Shown: piece after piece, positions 35,094 through 42,870 of the stretch
Layout of the letters: each line of letters begins with the position of its first letter
Position numbering within the stretch: position 1 is the first letter of the stretch
Assembly: GCF_008630065.1 (NCBI RefSeq)
Contig: NZ_VWPL01000015.1
Coordinates: 22,449 to 86,448 of the forward strand
DNA: 64,000 nucleotides
Source of the DNA: Blastochloris sulfoviridis
GTDB taxonomy: Bacteria > Pseudomonadota > Alphaproteobacteria > Rhizobiales > Xanthobacteraceae
Reading direction: 5' to 3'
Position numbers and translations under genes: made by a program
Notes under the pieces: generated by a model
Database searches by the model: none
What the model was told of the DNA's origin: nothing
The model's input: the letters and a program-made list of their open reading frames with translations, nothing else

Positions 35094-37591
35094 GCACCGC
35101 CGTGACCGGCCGCGCGCCCCACGAGCCCGATCTCGCCGGCTGCCGCCAGGCGCTCATCGACGGCTACCGGCCGCTGCCCGGCGTGCGCGACGAGATGATG
35201 GACGAAGGCGGCGCGGTGCGTCCGCACTGGCTGCCGGTGCTCGACGGGCTTGCCGCGCTGGGGCCGGCCGAGGTCGGCCGGCGGTTCCAGAACGCCGACC
35301 GCTATTTGCGCGATTCCGGCGTGTTCTACCGGCTCTATGACGATGCCGCCGGTGTCGAGCGGCCCTGGCCGCTGTCGCACCTGCCGCTGGTGATCGACCC
35401 CAAGGAATGGCAGGCGCTGGCCTCGGGCCTCGCCCAGCGCGCCACCCTGCTGGAGCGCCTTTTCGCCGACATCTACGGCCGCGGCCGGCTGGTCGCCGAA
35501 GGCCGCCTGCCAGCCGCCGCGGTGGCCGGCAGCCGCGAGTTCCTGCGCCCGCTGGTCGGCACCCTGCCGGAGGACGGCACGGGCCTCGGCATCTATGCCG
35601 CGGACCTCGGGCGCGGGCCGGACGGCCGCTGGTGGGTGCTCAACGACCGCACCCAGTCGCCCTCCGGCGCCGGCTATGCGCTGGAGAACCGCATCACCAT
35701 GGGCCGCGCGCTGCCCGAGCTGTTCGAGCAGCTTCACGTCGTGCGCCTCGCCGGCTTCTTCCAGACGCTGCGCGCCGGGCTGACCTCGCTCTGCCGCAGC
35801 GTCGATTCGCGCGTGTGCCTGCTCACCCCCGGTCCGCTCAACGAGACCTATTTCGAGCACGCCTACCTCGCCCGCTATCTCGGCTTCGTGCTGGTCGAGG
35901 GCGCCGATCTCACGGTGCGCGGCGGCGACGTCCACATCCGCACCATCGAGGGGCTGGAGCGCACCGACGTGCTGTTGCGCCGGCTCGACTCCGACTGGGC
36001 CGACCCGCTGGAGCTCAATCCCGCCTCGCGCATCGGCGTGCCGGGCCTGGTGCAGGCGGTGCGCTCGGGCAATGTCACGGTGGCCAACGCACTGGGGTCG
36101 GGCGTGCTGGAATCGCGCGCTCTGCTCGGCTTCGTGCCGGCGCTGGCGCGCCACCTCGTCGGCCGCGAGCTGGAGATTCCCAACGTCGCGACCTGGTGGT
36201 GCGGCCAGCCGCTGGAGCGCGAGGCGGTGATCGCCGACCTCGACGCCTTCGTGATCGCCCCGGCATTCGAGCCGACGCTGCCGCCGCTTCTGCGCAGCGG
36301 ATCGGTGGTCGCCGCCGAGCTCGACGCGCCCGAGCGCGACGCGCTGATCGAGCTGGTGCGCCGGCGCGGCGTCGATCTCGTCGCCCACGAGGCGGTGAAG
36401 CTCTCCACCACGCCGGTTTGGCGCGACGGCAGGCTGGAGCCGCGGCCGTTCGTGCTGCGGGTCTATCTCGCCCGCACCCGGGACGGCTGGGCGGTGATGC
36501 CGGGCGGCCTGTGCCGCATCGCCGACCATATCGACGCCCGCGCGGTGTCGATGCAGCGCGGCGGTCGCGCCGCCGATGTGTGGGTGCCCTCCGAGGCGCC
36601 GGTGGCGCCGGTCTCGCTGCTGCCGGCGCCCGGCCACGTGCCGATCCGCCGCAATGTCGGACCGCTCACCAGCCGGGTCGCCGACAATCTGTTCTGGCTC
36701 GGCCGCTACGTCGAGCGCGCCGAGGCGGCGCTGCGCCTCGCCCGCCTGCTCGCCGCCCGCGCCGCCGAGCGCGAGCGCCGCGGCACCGTCACCACCCGCC
36801 TGATCGAGGAACTGCTGCTGGCGTGGGAGGTGGTCGACACCCCGCCCGGCACGATGGACCTCATCCGCCTCTCGGTGCGGGCGCTCAACCACCACGACGC
36901 GCAGGGCTCGATCCTGGCGCTGGCGTCGGCGGCGCGGCGGGCGGCTTCGGTCATCCGCGACCGCTTCTCGCCCGACGCCTGGCGGGCGCTGACCGAGCTT
37001 GAGATGGCGCTGTCGCGCACCGTGCCGGCCGACGTCACCGGCGCCACCGTGCTCGCCCGCATCAACCAGGCGCTGCGCATCACCGCCTCCTTCGCCGGCC
37101 TCGCCCAGGAGAACATGAACCAGCTCGCCGGCTGGCGCTTCCTGGAGTTCGGCCGGCGCATCGAGCGGGCGATCAACACCTGCCGCTTCGTGCGGCAGTT
37201 CGGTGTTGCCGGCGCGCCGGACGAGGCGCTCGATGTGCTGCTGGAACTCGCCGACAGCCAGATCACCTACCGCATGCGCTATGTGATGGTGGCGGCGCGC
37301 GCGCCGGTGCTCGACACCGTGGTGCTCGACTCCTCCAACCCGCGCTCGGTGACGTTCCAGATCGAGCGCATGCGCGAACACATGGCGGTGCTCACCACGC
37401 GCCTGGTGCGCGAGCCGACCTCGCCGCCCGAGCGGCTGCTGCTGCGGCTCGATTCCGGCATCGCCACGCTGGACGCCTCCGACATCGACATGCTCGACAT
37501 GATCCGCGCCGAGCAGACGCTGATGGATCTGTCGGACGCCATCTCCGACCGCTGGTTCACCCATCGCGGCGAGGCCGACGAGACGCCATGA
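35090..37591 (+). CDS. Circularly permuted ATP-grasp protein fused to alpha-E domain
   Basis: An 833-residue fusion. Residues about 60-470 are the circularly permuted ATP-grasp family (formerly DUF404/DUF407), with [20 protein letters not shown] and [19 protein letters not shown]. Residues about 515-830 are the helical alpha-E domain (DUF403), with [20 protein letters not shown]. In many genomes these are two separate genes; here they are one. It starts with GTG at 35090 overlapping the upstream stop and ends overlapping the next ATG, so the three genes form a translationally coupled unit. Predicted to ligate an amine to a carboxylate with ATP. Confidence 0.92.
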   Translation: MSTAVTGRAPHEPDLAGCRQALIDGYRPLPGVRDEMMDEGGAVRPHWLPVLDGLAALGPAEVGRRFQNADRYLRDSGVFYRLYDDAAGVERPWPLSHLPLVIDPKEWQALASGLAQRATLLERLFADIYGRGRLVAEGRLPAAAVAGSREFLRPLVGTLPEDGTGLGIYAADLGRGPDGRWWVLNDRTQSPSGAGYALENRITMGRALPELFEQLHVVRLAGFFQTLRAGLTSLCRSVDSRVCLLTPGPLNETYFEHAYLARYLGFVLVEGADLTVRGGDVHIRTIEGLERTDVLLRRLDSDWADPLELNPASRIGVPGLVQAVRSGNVTVANALGSGVLESRALLGFVPALARHLVGRELEIPNVATWWCGQPLEREAVIADLDAFVIAPAFEPTLPPLLRSGSVVAAELDAPERDALIELVRRRGVDLVAHEAVKLSTTPVWRDGRLEPRPFVLRVYLARTRDGWAVMPGGLCRIADHIDARAVSMQRGGRAADVWVPSEAPVAPVSLLPAPGHVPIRRNVGPLTSRVADNLFWLGRYVERAEAALRLARLLAARAAERERRGTVTTRLIEELLLAWEVVDTPPGTMDLIRLSVRALNHHDAQGSILALASAARRAASVIRDRFSPDAWRALTELEMALSRTVPADVTGATVLARINQALRITASFAGLAQENMNQLAGWRFLEFGRRIERAINTCRFVRQFGVAGAPDEALDVLLELADSQITYRMRYVMVAARAPVLDTVVLDSSNPRSVTFQIERMREHMAVLTTRLVREPTSPPERLLLRLDSGIATLDASDIDMLDMIRAEQTLMDLSDAISDRWFTHRGEADETP

Positions 37592-38490
37592 TCTACGACG
37601 TGCGGCAGGTGACGACCTATCGCTATGCGGCGCCGGTCGCCACGGCAAGCCACGTGCTCAGGCTGTCGCCGGTCGACCGGCCCGGCCAGCGCGTGCTGTC
37701 GATGGCGCTCGACGTCGAGCCGTGGCCGGCCGAACGCTCGGAGGCGCGCGACTTCTTCGGCAACGGCCTCACCCGCATCGCCTTGCACACCCGCCACGAG
37801 GCGCTGGTGCTGCGTACCACCGCGCGCATCGACGTCACCCCGCCGCCGGTCCCCGAGCCCGAGGTGACGCCGCCCTGGGAGACGGTGCGCGAACTCGCCT
37901 GGGCCTCGGCCGACCTCACCCCCACCGCGCCCGTCCACCATCTCTTTCCCAGCCGGCGGGTGCCGGTGGTGGCGGACATCACCGCCTACGCCGCCGAAAG
38001 CTTCGCGCGCGGACGGCCGATCCTGGCGTCGGCCTTCGAGCTGGCCTGCCGCATCAAGGCCGACTTCGCCTATGAGCCCGGCGCCACCGACGTGACCACG
38101 CCGGTCGCGACGGCCTTCGCGCTGAAGCGCGGCGTCTGCCAGGATTTCAGCGAGATCATGATCGCCGGCCTGCGCGGGCTGGGCCTCGCTGCGGGGTATG
38201 TCTCGGGCTTCCTGCGCACCGAGCCGCCGCCGGGGCAGGAGCGCCTGGAAGGGGCGGACGCCACCCACGCCTGGGTGTCGCTGTGGTGCGGCCCGCGCGC
38301 CGGCTGGATCGGCCTCGACCCCACCAACGCCATGCTTGCCGGGCTCGACCACATCGTGCTGGCGGTGGGCCGCGACTATGCCGACGCCGCGCCGGTCGAC
38401 GGCGTGATCATCGCCACCGGCGACCATGCGCTCGACGTTGCCGTCGACGTGGTGCCGGTGGACGCGCCCGCGGCCTCGGGGCCTGTGTGA
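37588..38490 (+). CDS. Transglutaminase-like cysteine protease-fold protein
   Basis: A 300-residue protein with an N-terminal beta domain ([16 protein letters not shown]) and a transglutaminase core. The triad is intact: Cys in KRGVCQDFSEI near 184, His in ATHAWVSLW near 227, and Asp in GLDPTNA near 242. There is no signal peptide. The ATG overlaps the upstream stop by ATGA. With the two preceding genes it makes the conserved transglutaminase/ATP-grasp/alpha-E set; it may cleave or transfer the amide bonds that the ligase makes, which is inference. Confidence 0.92.
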   Translation: MIYDVRQVTTYRYAAPVATASHVLRLSPVDRPGQRVLSMALDVEPWPAERSEARDFFGNGLTRIALHTRHEALVLRTTARIDVTPPPVPEPEVTPPWETVRELAWASADLTPTAPVHHLFPSRRVPVVADITAYAAESFARGRPILASAFELACRIKADFAYEPGATDVTTPVATAFALKRGVCQDFSEIMIAGLRGLGLAAGYVSGFLRTEPPPGQERLEGADATHAWVSLWCGPRAGWIGLDPTNAMLAGLDHIVLAVGRDYADAAPVDGVIIATGDHALDVAVDVVPVDAPAASGPV

Positions 38491-38529
38491 GACGCGGCGG
38501 ACCCTGCTGTGAGACGCGGCGGACCCTGC
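38486..38529. repeat. 22-bp direct tandem duplication
   Basis: Two identical adjacent copies of 22 bp (38486-38507 and 38508-38529), each beginning TGTGAGACGCGG. The first copy contains the TGA stop of the upstream transglutaminase gene. Confidence 0.85.
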
Positions 38530-38555
38530 CCGCAGTTTTCGGCGAGTGCCGCGTC

Positions 38556-38975
38556 CTACAAAGTACGCAACGTCGTGGAGAACACCTCGATCCCGTCGAC
38601 ACTGATGCTCAGCACCACCGTCAACTGATCCTTCTCGTCGAGATTGATCGTGGTCGTCGACAGGGGCTGGCTCTCGCCGGCCTGCAGCTTGAATTCCCCG
38701 CCCTGCTTGGTTTCCGACTTGCCGCCCTTGCTGCTGCGTGTCAGCGCCAGCGTGAACCGGCCTGCCGCATCGGTGAGGGCAAGGACGTGGCCGCGAAGGG
38801 TAATGTGGTCCCTGCCCTTGGCAGACGGCTGCACCTCGACCCAACCGATCACGGACGCTGCGCCGGCAGCCATGGCATGTCCTCCCTGTGGGATGGTTGC
38901 TTGGATCACGAGGCCCGTGACACCGCCTGCGGCCGATTGCAGGACGGACCTGCGCGTGGGTGCTGTCGAAGTCAT
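38556..38975 (-). CDS. csgH: CsgH-like curli assembly inhibitor
   Basis: A 139-residue exported protein resembling CsgH, the alphaproteobacterial periplasmic chaperone that stops curlin from forming amyloid early. It has a leader with TRRSVLQSAAGG (twin arginines), followed by a single Ig-like beta domain. Typical CsgH features are the serine/lysine-rich strand SSKGGKSETKQGGEF and the segment AGESQPLSTTTINL. Its ATG overlaps the stop of an upstream secreted protein gene (ATGA). It lies downstream of the curlin genes in the same direction. Similarity is at the level of fold pattern and context, so the symbol is tentative. Confidence 0.7.
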   Translation of the reverse strand: MTSTAPTRRSVLQSAAGGVTGLVIQATIPQGGHAMAAGAASVIGWVEVQPSAKGRDHITLRGHVLALTDAAGRFTLALTRSSKGGKSETKQGGEFKLQAGESQPLSTTTINLDEKDQLTVVLSISVDGIEVFSTTLRTL

Positions 38976-39538
38976 CGCATTCTCCCGGGATGGAGCGGGA
39001 ACGTTGGGCCGAAAAAGCCCGGCGCGGGGCGGCGCTTCTGATTGACGGTGACGATCGGCGGGACGCCATCGACGGCTGGAATCCCAAGCCGGTCGAGCAC
39101 CGGCAGCGTGTCCGGGTTCGGCTCCTGCAGCAGCGCGCCCGGCAGGGAGTCCGCCTGCGAGACCAGCGCGCAGCGCGCGGTCGGACGCGCGGACGGACAG
39201 CGGGCCGAAAGGCGCTTGCTGGAGGCGGCAAGCTTGGCATAGGTCGTGCCGTCTCGCACGCTTCCCCGTTTCGGAATCTGGCGGATGTTGGAGGACATCC
39301 CCGTCGCGGGGCGCCGCTTCGCCTGCGCGTGGCGGCGCGGCGCCGAGGCGAACCGCGCGATCTGGGGGACTGCAACGGACCTTGTCTCAGTGGACGTGGC
39401 GGCGCGGCGCGTGCGCGTCTCGGCCGCCGCCCGGTCGATAGCCGACAGGCTCAAGACGGCGACACTCGCCAGCGCGACAAGCCGCAGCAGCAAGCGCGGC
39501 CGCCGACACCTCGAAACCGGCTTGTCGGTCACATTCAC
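38972..39538 (-). CDS. Secreted protein of unknown function, coupled to csgH
   Basis: A 188-residue product starting at GTG (39536-39538), preceded by GGAAGGCGGGAAG; a second in-frame GTG lies two codons on. Residues about 14-37 form a signal peptide (LLLRLVALASVAVLSLSA, then AAA-ET as a likely cleavage site). The mature part is basic and low in hydrophobics, with a Pro/Arg-rich tail. I do not recognise the family. The stop overlaps the csgH start by four bases, so the two are made together, and the curli context suggests an export or assembly role. The long frame upstream of this start is repeat DNA. Confidence 0.55.
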   Translation of the reverse strand: MNVTDKPVSRCRRPRLLLRLVALASVAVLSLSAIDRAAAETRTRRAATSTETRSVAVPQIARFASAPRRHAQAKRRPATGMSSNIRQIPKRGSVRDGTTYAKLAASSKRLSARCPSARPTARCALVSQADSLPGALLQEPNPDTLPVLDRLGIPAVDGVPPIVTVNQKRRPAPGFFGPTFPLHPGRMR

Positions 39539-39560
39539 GACTTCCCGCCTTCCGTGGGCT

Positions 39561-39608
39561 AGAGCATTCTCCGCAAAAGTGGGTACCGGTTTTGCGGAAG
39601 AGAATGCG
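39561..39608. repeat. Palindromic repeat, family B
   Basis: AGAGCATTCTCCGCAAAAG pairs with TTTTGCGGAAGAGAATGC around a GGTACC-containing core. This is the best-preserved family B copy in the window. Confidence 0.8.
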
Positions 39609-39623
39609 ACAAACCAAGAACTT

Positions 39624-39747
39624 ATACCAACGGCAGCGAAAGCTGACCGTTGGTTCCGGTCGCGGATTTTCGGAAATCTCTGATTTCCGGAGAGAAAATC
39701 CGCGAGTGTCGGCGGCCCCACGCGTCAGCGTTTGGGGCCGTTGGTAT
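39624..39747. mobile_element. MITE-like 124-bp element
   Basis: Perfect 11-bp terminal inverted repeats, ATACCAACGGC at 39624-39634 and GCCGTTGGTAT at 39737-39747. Inside are nested inverted repeats, CGCGGATTTTC/GAAAATCCGCG and GGAAATC/GATTTCC. There is no coding capacity. The ends and size fit a non-autonomous miniature transposon; no second copy is seen in the window. Confidence 0.55.
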
Positions 39748-39788
39748 TAGAGCATCCGCTTGATCCAATCAGATCGGCGGATGCTCTA
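39748..39788. repeat. Palindromic repeat, family C
   Basis: TTAGAGCATCCGC and GCGGATGCTCTAAG form the arms, with TGATCC/TCAGATC between. It abuts the MITE-like element directly. Confidence 0.8.
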
Positions 39789-39905
39789 AGCGTCACCGCA
39801 GGGCGGTCATCCTTGCCGCGCCATGCCGAACGCCAAATCGCCAACCCGCCGCGCGCAGCCCGAGTTCCGGCACCGGCTCATAGGGTTTCCGGTTGATTGG
39901 CTCGG

Positions 39906-40075
39906 CCTCTTCTTCCCTCTCCCCTTGCGGGAGAGGGTGCCGAGCGATCGTCAGGTCGCGAGGCGGGTGAGGGGCGAATCTTCCAGCATCCGCTCGTATG
40001 CACCCCTCACCCGGCTCGACCTCGCTTCGCTCGGTCTCGCCACCCTCTCCCACAAGGGGAGAGGGAAGAACGCGG
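39906..40075. repeat. CCCTCTCCC-type inverted repeat
   Basis: Imperfect long inverted repeat of about 170 bp, from TTCCCTCTCCCCTTGCGGG to CACAAGGGGAGAGGGAA, with internal CCCCTCACCCG and GGCGGGTGAGGGG arms. A diverged copy is seen at about 5810-5905. Such elements are common between genes in Hyphomicrobiales. Confidence 0.7.
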
Positions 40076-40116
40076 CTCCTGGCCCTCAGTTGATCCCTTC
40101 GAGTTCCGGCACCATC

Positions 40117-40548
40117 TCAGAACTGATTGACGATGAGCGGCAGGCCGTTGCCGACGCCCATCTGGTGGATCTCGACGGCGTGACCCGAGCCGAACTGGCC
40201 GACAACGGCTTTCAGGTTTGCCCCGCTCTGGTCGACCACGGCCGAATTGCCGGCCCCGGCCTGCCCGACGACCGCGCCGAGATCGGCACCCTCCTGGCGC
40301 ACCGTGGCCTGGTTGTCGCTGCCGAACTGACCGACCAGCGCCGCATTGCCGCCCGCCAGCGCCCCGGCGGCGATCGCCGACTGTTCGACGGTGGCGCCAT
40401 TGTTGCTGCCGGCCTGATAGGTCGTCTGCAGATTGCCGGTGATCTGCTCGATCTCCAGGCCGCCCGCATTGGCGGCGGAGACGGCACCAACGAGAAGCCC
40501 CCCTGCCGCCCAGAATCGCCAACCCGGTCGCCGTGCCATGGCGTTCAT
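40117..40548 (-). CDS. csgB: CsgB-like minor curlin
   Basis: A 143-residue exported protein with a signal peptide (WRFWAAGGLLVGAVSAANA) and about five imperfect curlin repeats of 19-22 residues, with the Gln/Asn/Gly pattern such as GSDNQATVRQEG and GAGNSAVVDQSG. The shorter repeat length, fewer copies and last position after two longer curlins fit the nucleator CsgB that anchors fibres at the surface. The last repeats (HQMGVGNGLPLIVNQF) differ from the rest, as in CsgB. It could also be a third fibre subunit. Confidence 0.75.
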   Translation of the reverse strand: MNAMARRPGWRFWAAGGLLVGAVSAANAGGLEIEQITGNLQTTYQAGSNNGATVEQSAIAAGALAGGNAALVGQFGSDNQATVRQEGADLGAVVGQAGAGNSAVVDQSGANLKAVVGQFGSGHAVEIHQMGVGNGLPLIVNQF

Positions 40549-40647
40549 TCGATGTCCCCGCGAAGCGCTGGTCTGCGGTCGAACCGGCGGGGCGCGCTCG
40601 GATGCGGCGCTCCCGCCGGCCGTCGTGTCACGGGCCTGCGCCCGCGG

Positions 40648-41799
40648 TCAGTTCTGCGTCACGTTCGCGGCGTTGCTGCCGCCGTTCTGGTTAATGGTCG
40701 AGGTGTTCACCAGGGAGGTGCCGGACTGCGACACGATTGCCTCGTTGCCGCCGCCAAATCCCCATTGGTGGATATCCGACGTGTTCGAAGTGCCGGTGCC
40801 GGACTGGGTGACTTCGGCCGTCTGATGGCCGTCGTCCTCCTGCATGATCGTCGAGAGGTTCGTGTTGTTCGTGCCGTACTGCCACACCATGACGTCATTG
40901 TAGCCGCCGGCATCACGCTGCGTGATGGTGGAAATGCTCCGGCTATTGACCGCCTCCTGCGTGACATCGGTCACGTTGAACCCGTTGCCGCCAGTCTGCG
41001 TGATCGCTGACCGGTTGCGCAGTGAGCCGCCCGAATTGCCGGACCCGCGTTGGATCACGGTGGTGTCATTGCTGCCACCGGCTCCGTTCTGGGTGAGGGT
41101 CGAGATGTTCTCGTTGGATGACCCTTCCTGGGTCACGCTCGTCCAGTTGTTCCCGCCACCGCCGCTTTGGTTGATCGTGGAGGTGTTGGTGTTGTCGTTG
41201 CCCTGCTGGGTGACGCTGAACACCTCATTGTCGCCGCCACCGCCATTCTGGGTGATGGTGGAGGTGTTGAGGTTGTCCTGCCCTCGCTGATAGACATTGG
41301 CAAGATTGCCACCACCTACGCCAAGCTGGTTGATGGTCGATGTATTCAGGTTGTCCGACCCCTCCTGGGTGACGCTGGTCTCGTTGCCCCCGCCCGTTCC
41401 GTTCTGGGTGATGGTGGAATTATTGGAGTTGCGATCGCCGCGCTGGGTCACGCTGTTGACGGTGTTTCCACCACCGGTGCCAAGCTGGTCGATAATGGAG
41501 GTGTTGGAGTTCTCCGATCCTTCCTGCAAGACTTTTGCATTGTTTCCGCCGGCATCGTGCTGGCTGATCGTCGAGGAGTTGAGATTGTCCGTCCCCCTCT
41601 GAGTGACGTCTGCGGTGTTGCCGCCCACGCCGTATTGCGTGATGGTCGAGTCGTTGCCGTTGCCGCCGGTCGCCGTCTGGGCGACGGTGGCCTTGTTGCC
41701 GGTGCCGATCTGCTCGATGGACGAATCGCTGGACTGGGCGAGGGCCGAAGCCGACATCCCCAGGAGCAGAGCTCCAGCGACCGCGAATTGCCGTTTCAT
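40648..41799 (-). CDS. csgA: Major curlin (CsgA-like), 14 repeats
   Basis: A 383-residue secreted amyloid subunit. A signal peptide (QFAVAGALLLGMSASALA) precedes about 14 repeats of 23-27 residues with the pattern STITQxGxGGxNxxxVTQxG, the strand-loop-strand curlin unit. Escherichia coli CsgA has five repeats, so this subunit is nearly three times longer. The start is the ATG at 41797-41799 with AGGAG eight bases upstream; the frame is open 15 codons further. It would be exported through CsgG and form surface fibres used in adhesion and biofilm. Confidence 0.9.
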   Translation of the reverse strand: MKRQFAVAGALLLGMSASALAQSSDSSIEQIGTGNKATVAQTATGGNGNDSTITQYGVGGNTADVTQRGTDNLNSSTISQHDAGGNNAKVLQEGSENSNTSIIDQLGTGGGNTVNSVTQRGDRNSNNSTITQNGTGGGNETSVTQEGSDNLNTSTINQLGVGGGNLANVYQRGQDNLNTSTITQNGGGGDNEVFSVTQQGNDNTNTSTINQSGGGGNNWTSVTQEGSSNENISTLTQNGAGGSNDTTVIQRGSGNSGGSLRNRSAITQTGGNGFNVTDVTQEAVNSRSISTITQRDAGGYNDVMVWQYGTNNTNLSTIMQEDDGHQTAEVTQSGTGTSNTSDIHQWGFGGGNEAIVSQSGTSLVNTSTINQNGGSNAANVTQN

Positions 41800-41905
41800 C
41801 ACTCTTCTCCTGCGGACTGTTGTCCCGGGCGAACGTGCGCGCAATCGCTCCCGAAAACGGGAGGCGGGCGAACGTCACGCCCGCCTCCGCTCCCGGCGCG
41901 CTGCG

Positions 41906-42469
41906 TCAGTTCTGAGTGACGGTGGCGGTGTTGAGATTGCCCTGCTGGAGCACGGTCGAGGTGTTGGTGACCTCAGTGCCGCTCTGGCCGATGGTGGCGG
42001 TGTTGCCGTCGCCCGTTTGGGTCACGGTCGAGGTGTTCATGTTGCCATCACCGCCCTGGATGACCGTTGCGATATTTCCGGCGCCGCCGCTCTGGTCGAT
42101 AGTGGAGTCGTTAGTGCTTCCATCGCCGCTCTGGGTCACGTCAGCCGTGTTGGCGCCGTCCTGCGTGATCGTGGAGGTGTTGATCGTGGCGCCGCTGCCG
42201 CTCTGATCCACATCCGCAATGCTGCCGTCACCGGTCTGCGTCACGGTCGAGTCATTTTCGGCACCCGTGCCGCCCTGAACGACGGTCGCCTGGCCGTTAG
42301 TGACCTGATCGATGTCCGACGTATTCGTGTTGCCGCCGGTCGCGGTCTGAGTGACGCCGGCCGTGTTGCCGTCGCCAATCTGGTCAATGGTCGACGTGCT
42401 GCTTCCAGCAAACGCCGGCGCGGACAAAGCGAGAACGAGGGCGACGGCCGTCGCGGTCATCCTGGTCAT
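41906..42469 (-). CDS. csgA: Curlin (CsgA-like), 7 repeats
   Basis: A 187-residue secreted curlin with signal peptide (MTATAVALVLALSAPAFA) and seven repeats of about 24 residues, such as NTSTVTQTGDGNTATIGQSG. It is highly acidic and Thr-rich, and lacks most aromatic residues. The start is the ATG at 42467-42469 with GGGAG upstream; a further ATG 15 bases earlier has no site. It lies 106 bases before the long curlin gene and likely polymerises with it. Confidence 0.88.
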   Translation of the reverse strand: MTRMTATAVALVLALSAPAFAGSSTSTIDQIGDGNTAGVTQTATGGNTNTSDIDQVTNGQATVVQGGTGAENDSTVTQTGDGSIADVDQSGSGATINTSTITQDGANTADVTQSGDGSTNDSTIDQSGGAGNIATVIQGGDGNMNTSTVTQTGDGNTATIGQSGTEVTNTSTVLQQGNLNTATVTQN

Positions 42470-42870
42470 TGTTGAGTCTCCCATGTATTTTGGGGTGGTC
42501 CGCTGTCCAGGCCCCTTCGGGGGTGGTCAGCGTATTGCCAAGGAGAGCGTTGCGGACCGGAGTTGCATCCCCGCCACGCCCTTTGCGAAACGGACCTGTC
42601 GCCGATGCCAGTCGGCCGGCAGGTCCGCCCCCCGTCGTCAGACGGAGCCCGTGTGGCCCTTGCGGGCCGAAACTGCGATATCGGCGATCCGCCCGCGGCG
42701 CGGCCAACGCGCCCCCAGGCGAACACGGCCACGACTCCGGCGCCCGACCCCGCTGCGGGGCGTTCGCGCTCGGCGCTCGTGACATAGCGGACCAGCACAC
42801 TCCGCCCCTGGTCCCGGTGCTTGCGGAGACCGGCGGCGTGCGCGGCGGACTGTCGGATCGCGCGCCTCAT
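42466..42870 (-). CDS. Doubtful 134-residue ORF coupled to csgG and csgA
   Basis: An open frame that begins with ATGA at the csgG stop and ends with ATGA at the start of the 187-residue curlin gene. Both junctions would allow coupled translation. The predicted peptide is Arg/Gly/Pro-rich with no signal peptide, helix or known motif, and codon third positions are gene-like only in the first half. It may be chance in GC-rich DNA, in which case this is a 400-base spacer with no other visible gene. Confidence 0.25.
   Translation of the reverse strand: MRRAIRQSAAHAAGLRKHRDQGRSVLVRYVTSAERERPAAGSGAGVVAVFAWGRVGRAAGGSPISQFRPARATRAPSDDGGRTCRPTGIGDRSVSQRAWRGCNSGPQRSPWQYADHPRRGLDSGPPQNTWETQQ

Larger units (their letters stand above)
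39539..40116. other. Repeat-filled gap inside the curli locus
   Basis: About 580 bases between csgB-like and the secreted protein gene with no supported gene. It contains, in order, a family B palindrome (39561-39608), a MITE-like element (39624-39747), a family C palindrome (39748-39788) and a CCCTCTCCC-type inverted repeat (39906-40075). csgH may therefore be transcribed apart from the curlin operon. Confidence 0.7.

Noticed and set aside
39823..41010. 395-codon plus-strand frame across the curlin genes
   Set aside because: Antisense to clear curlin repeats, starting in intergenic repeat DNA.
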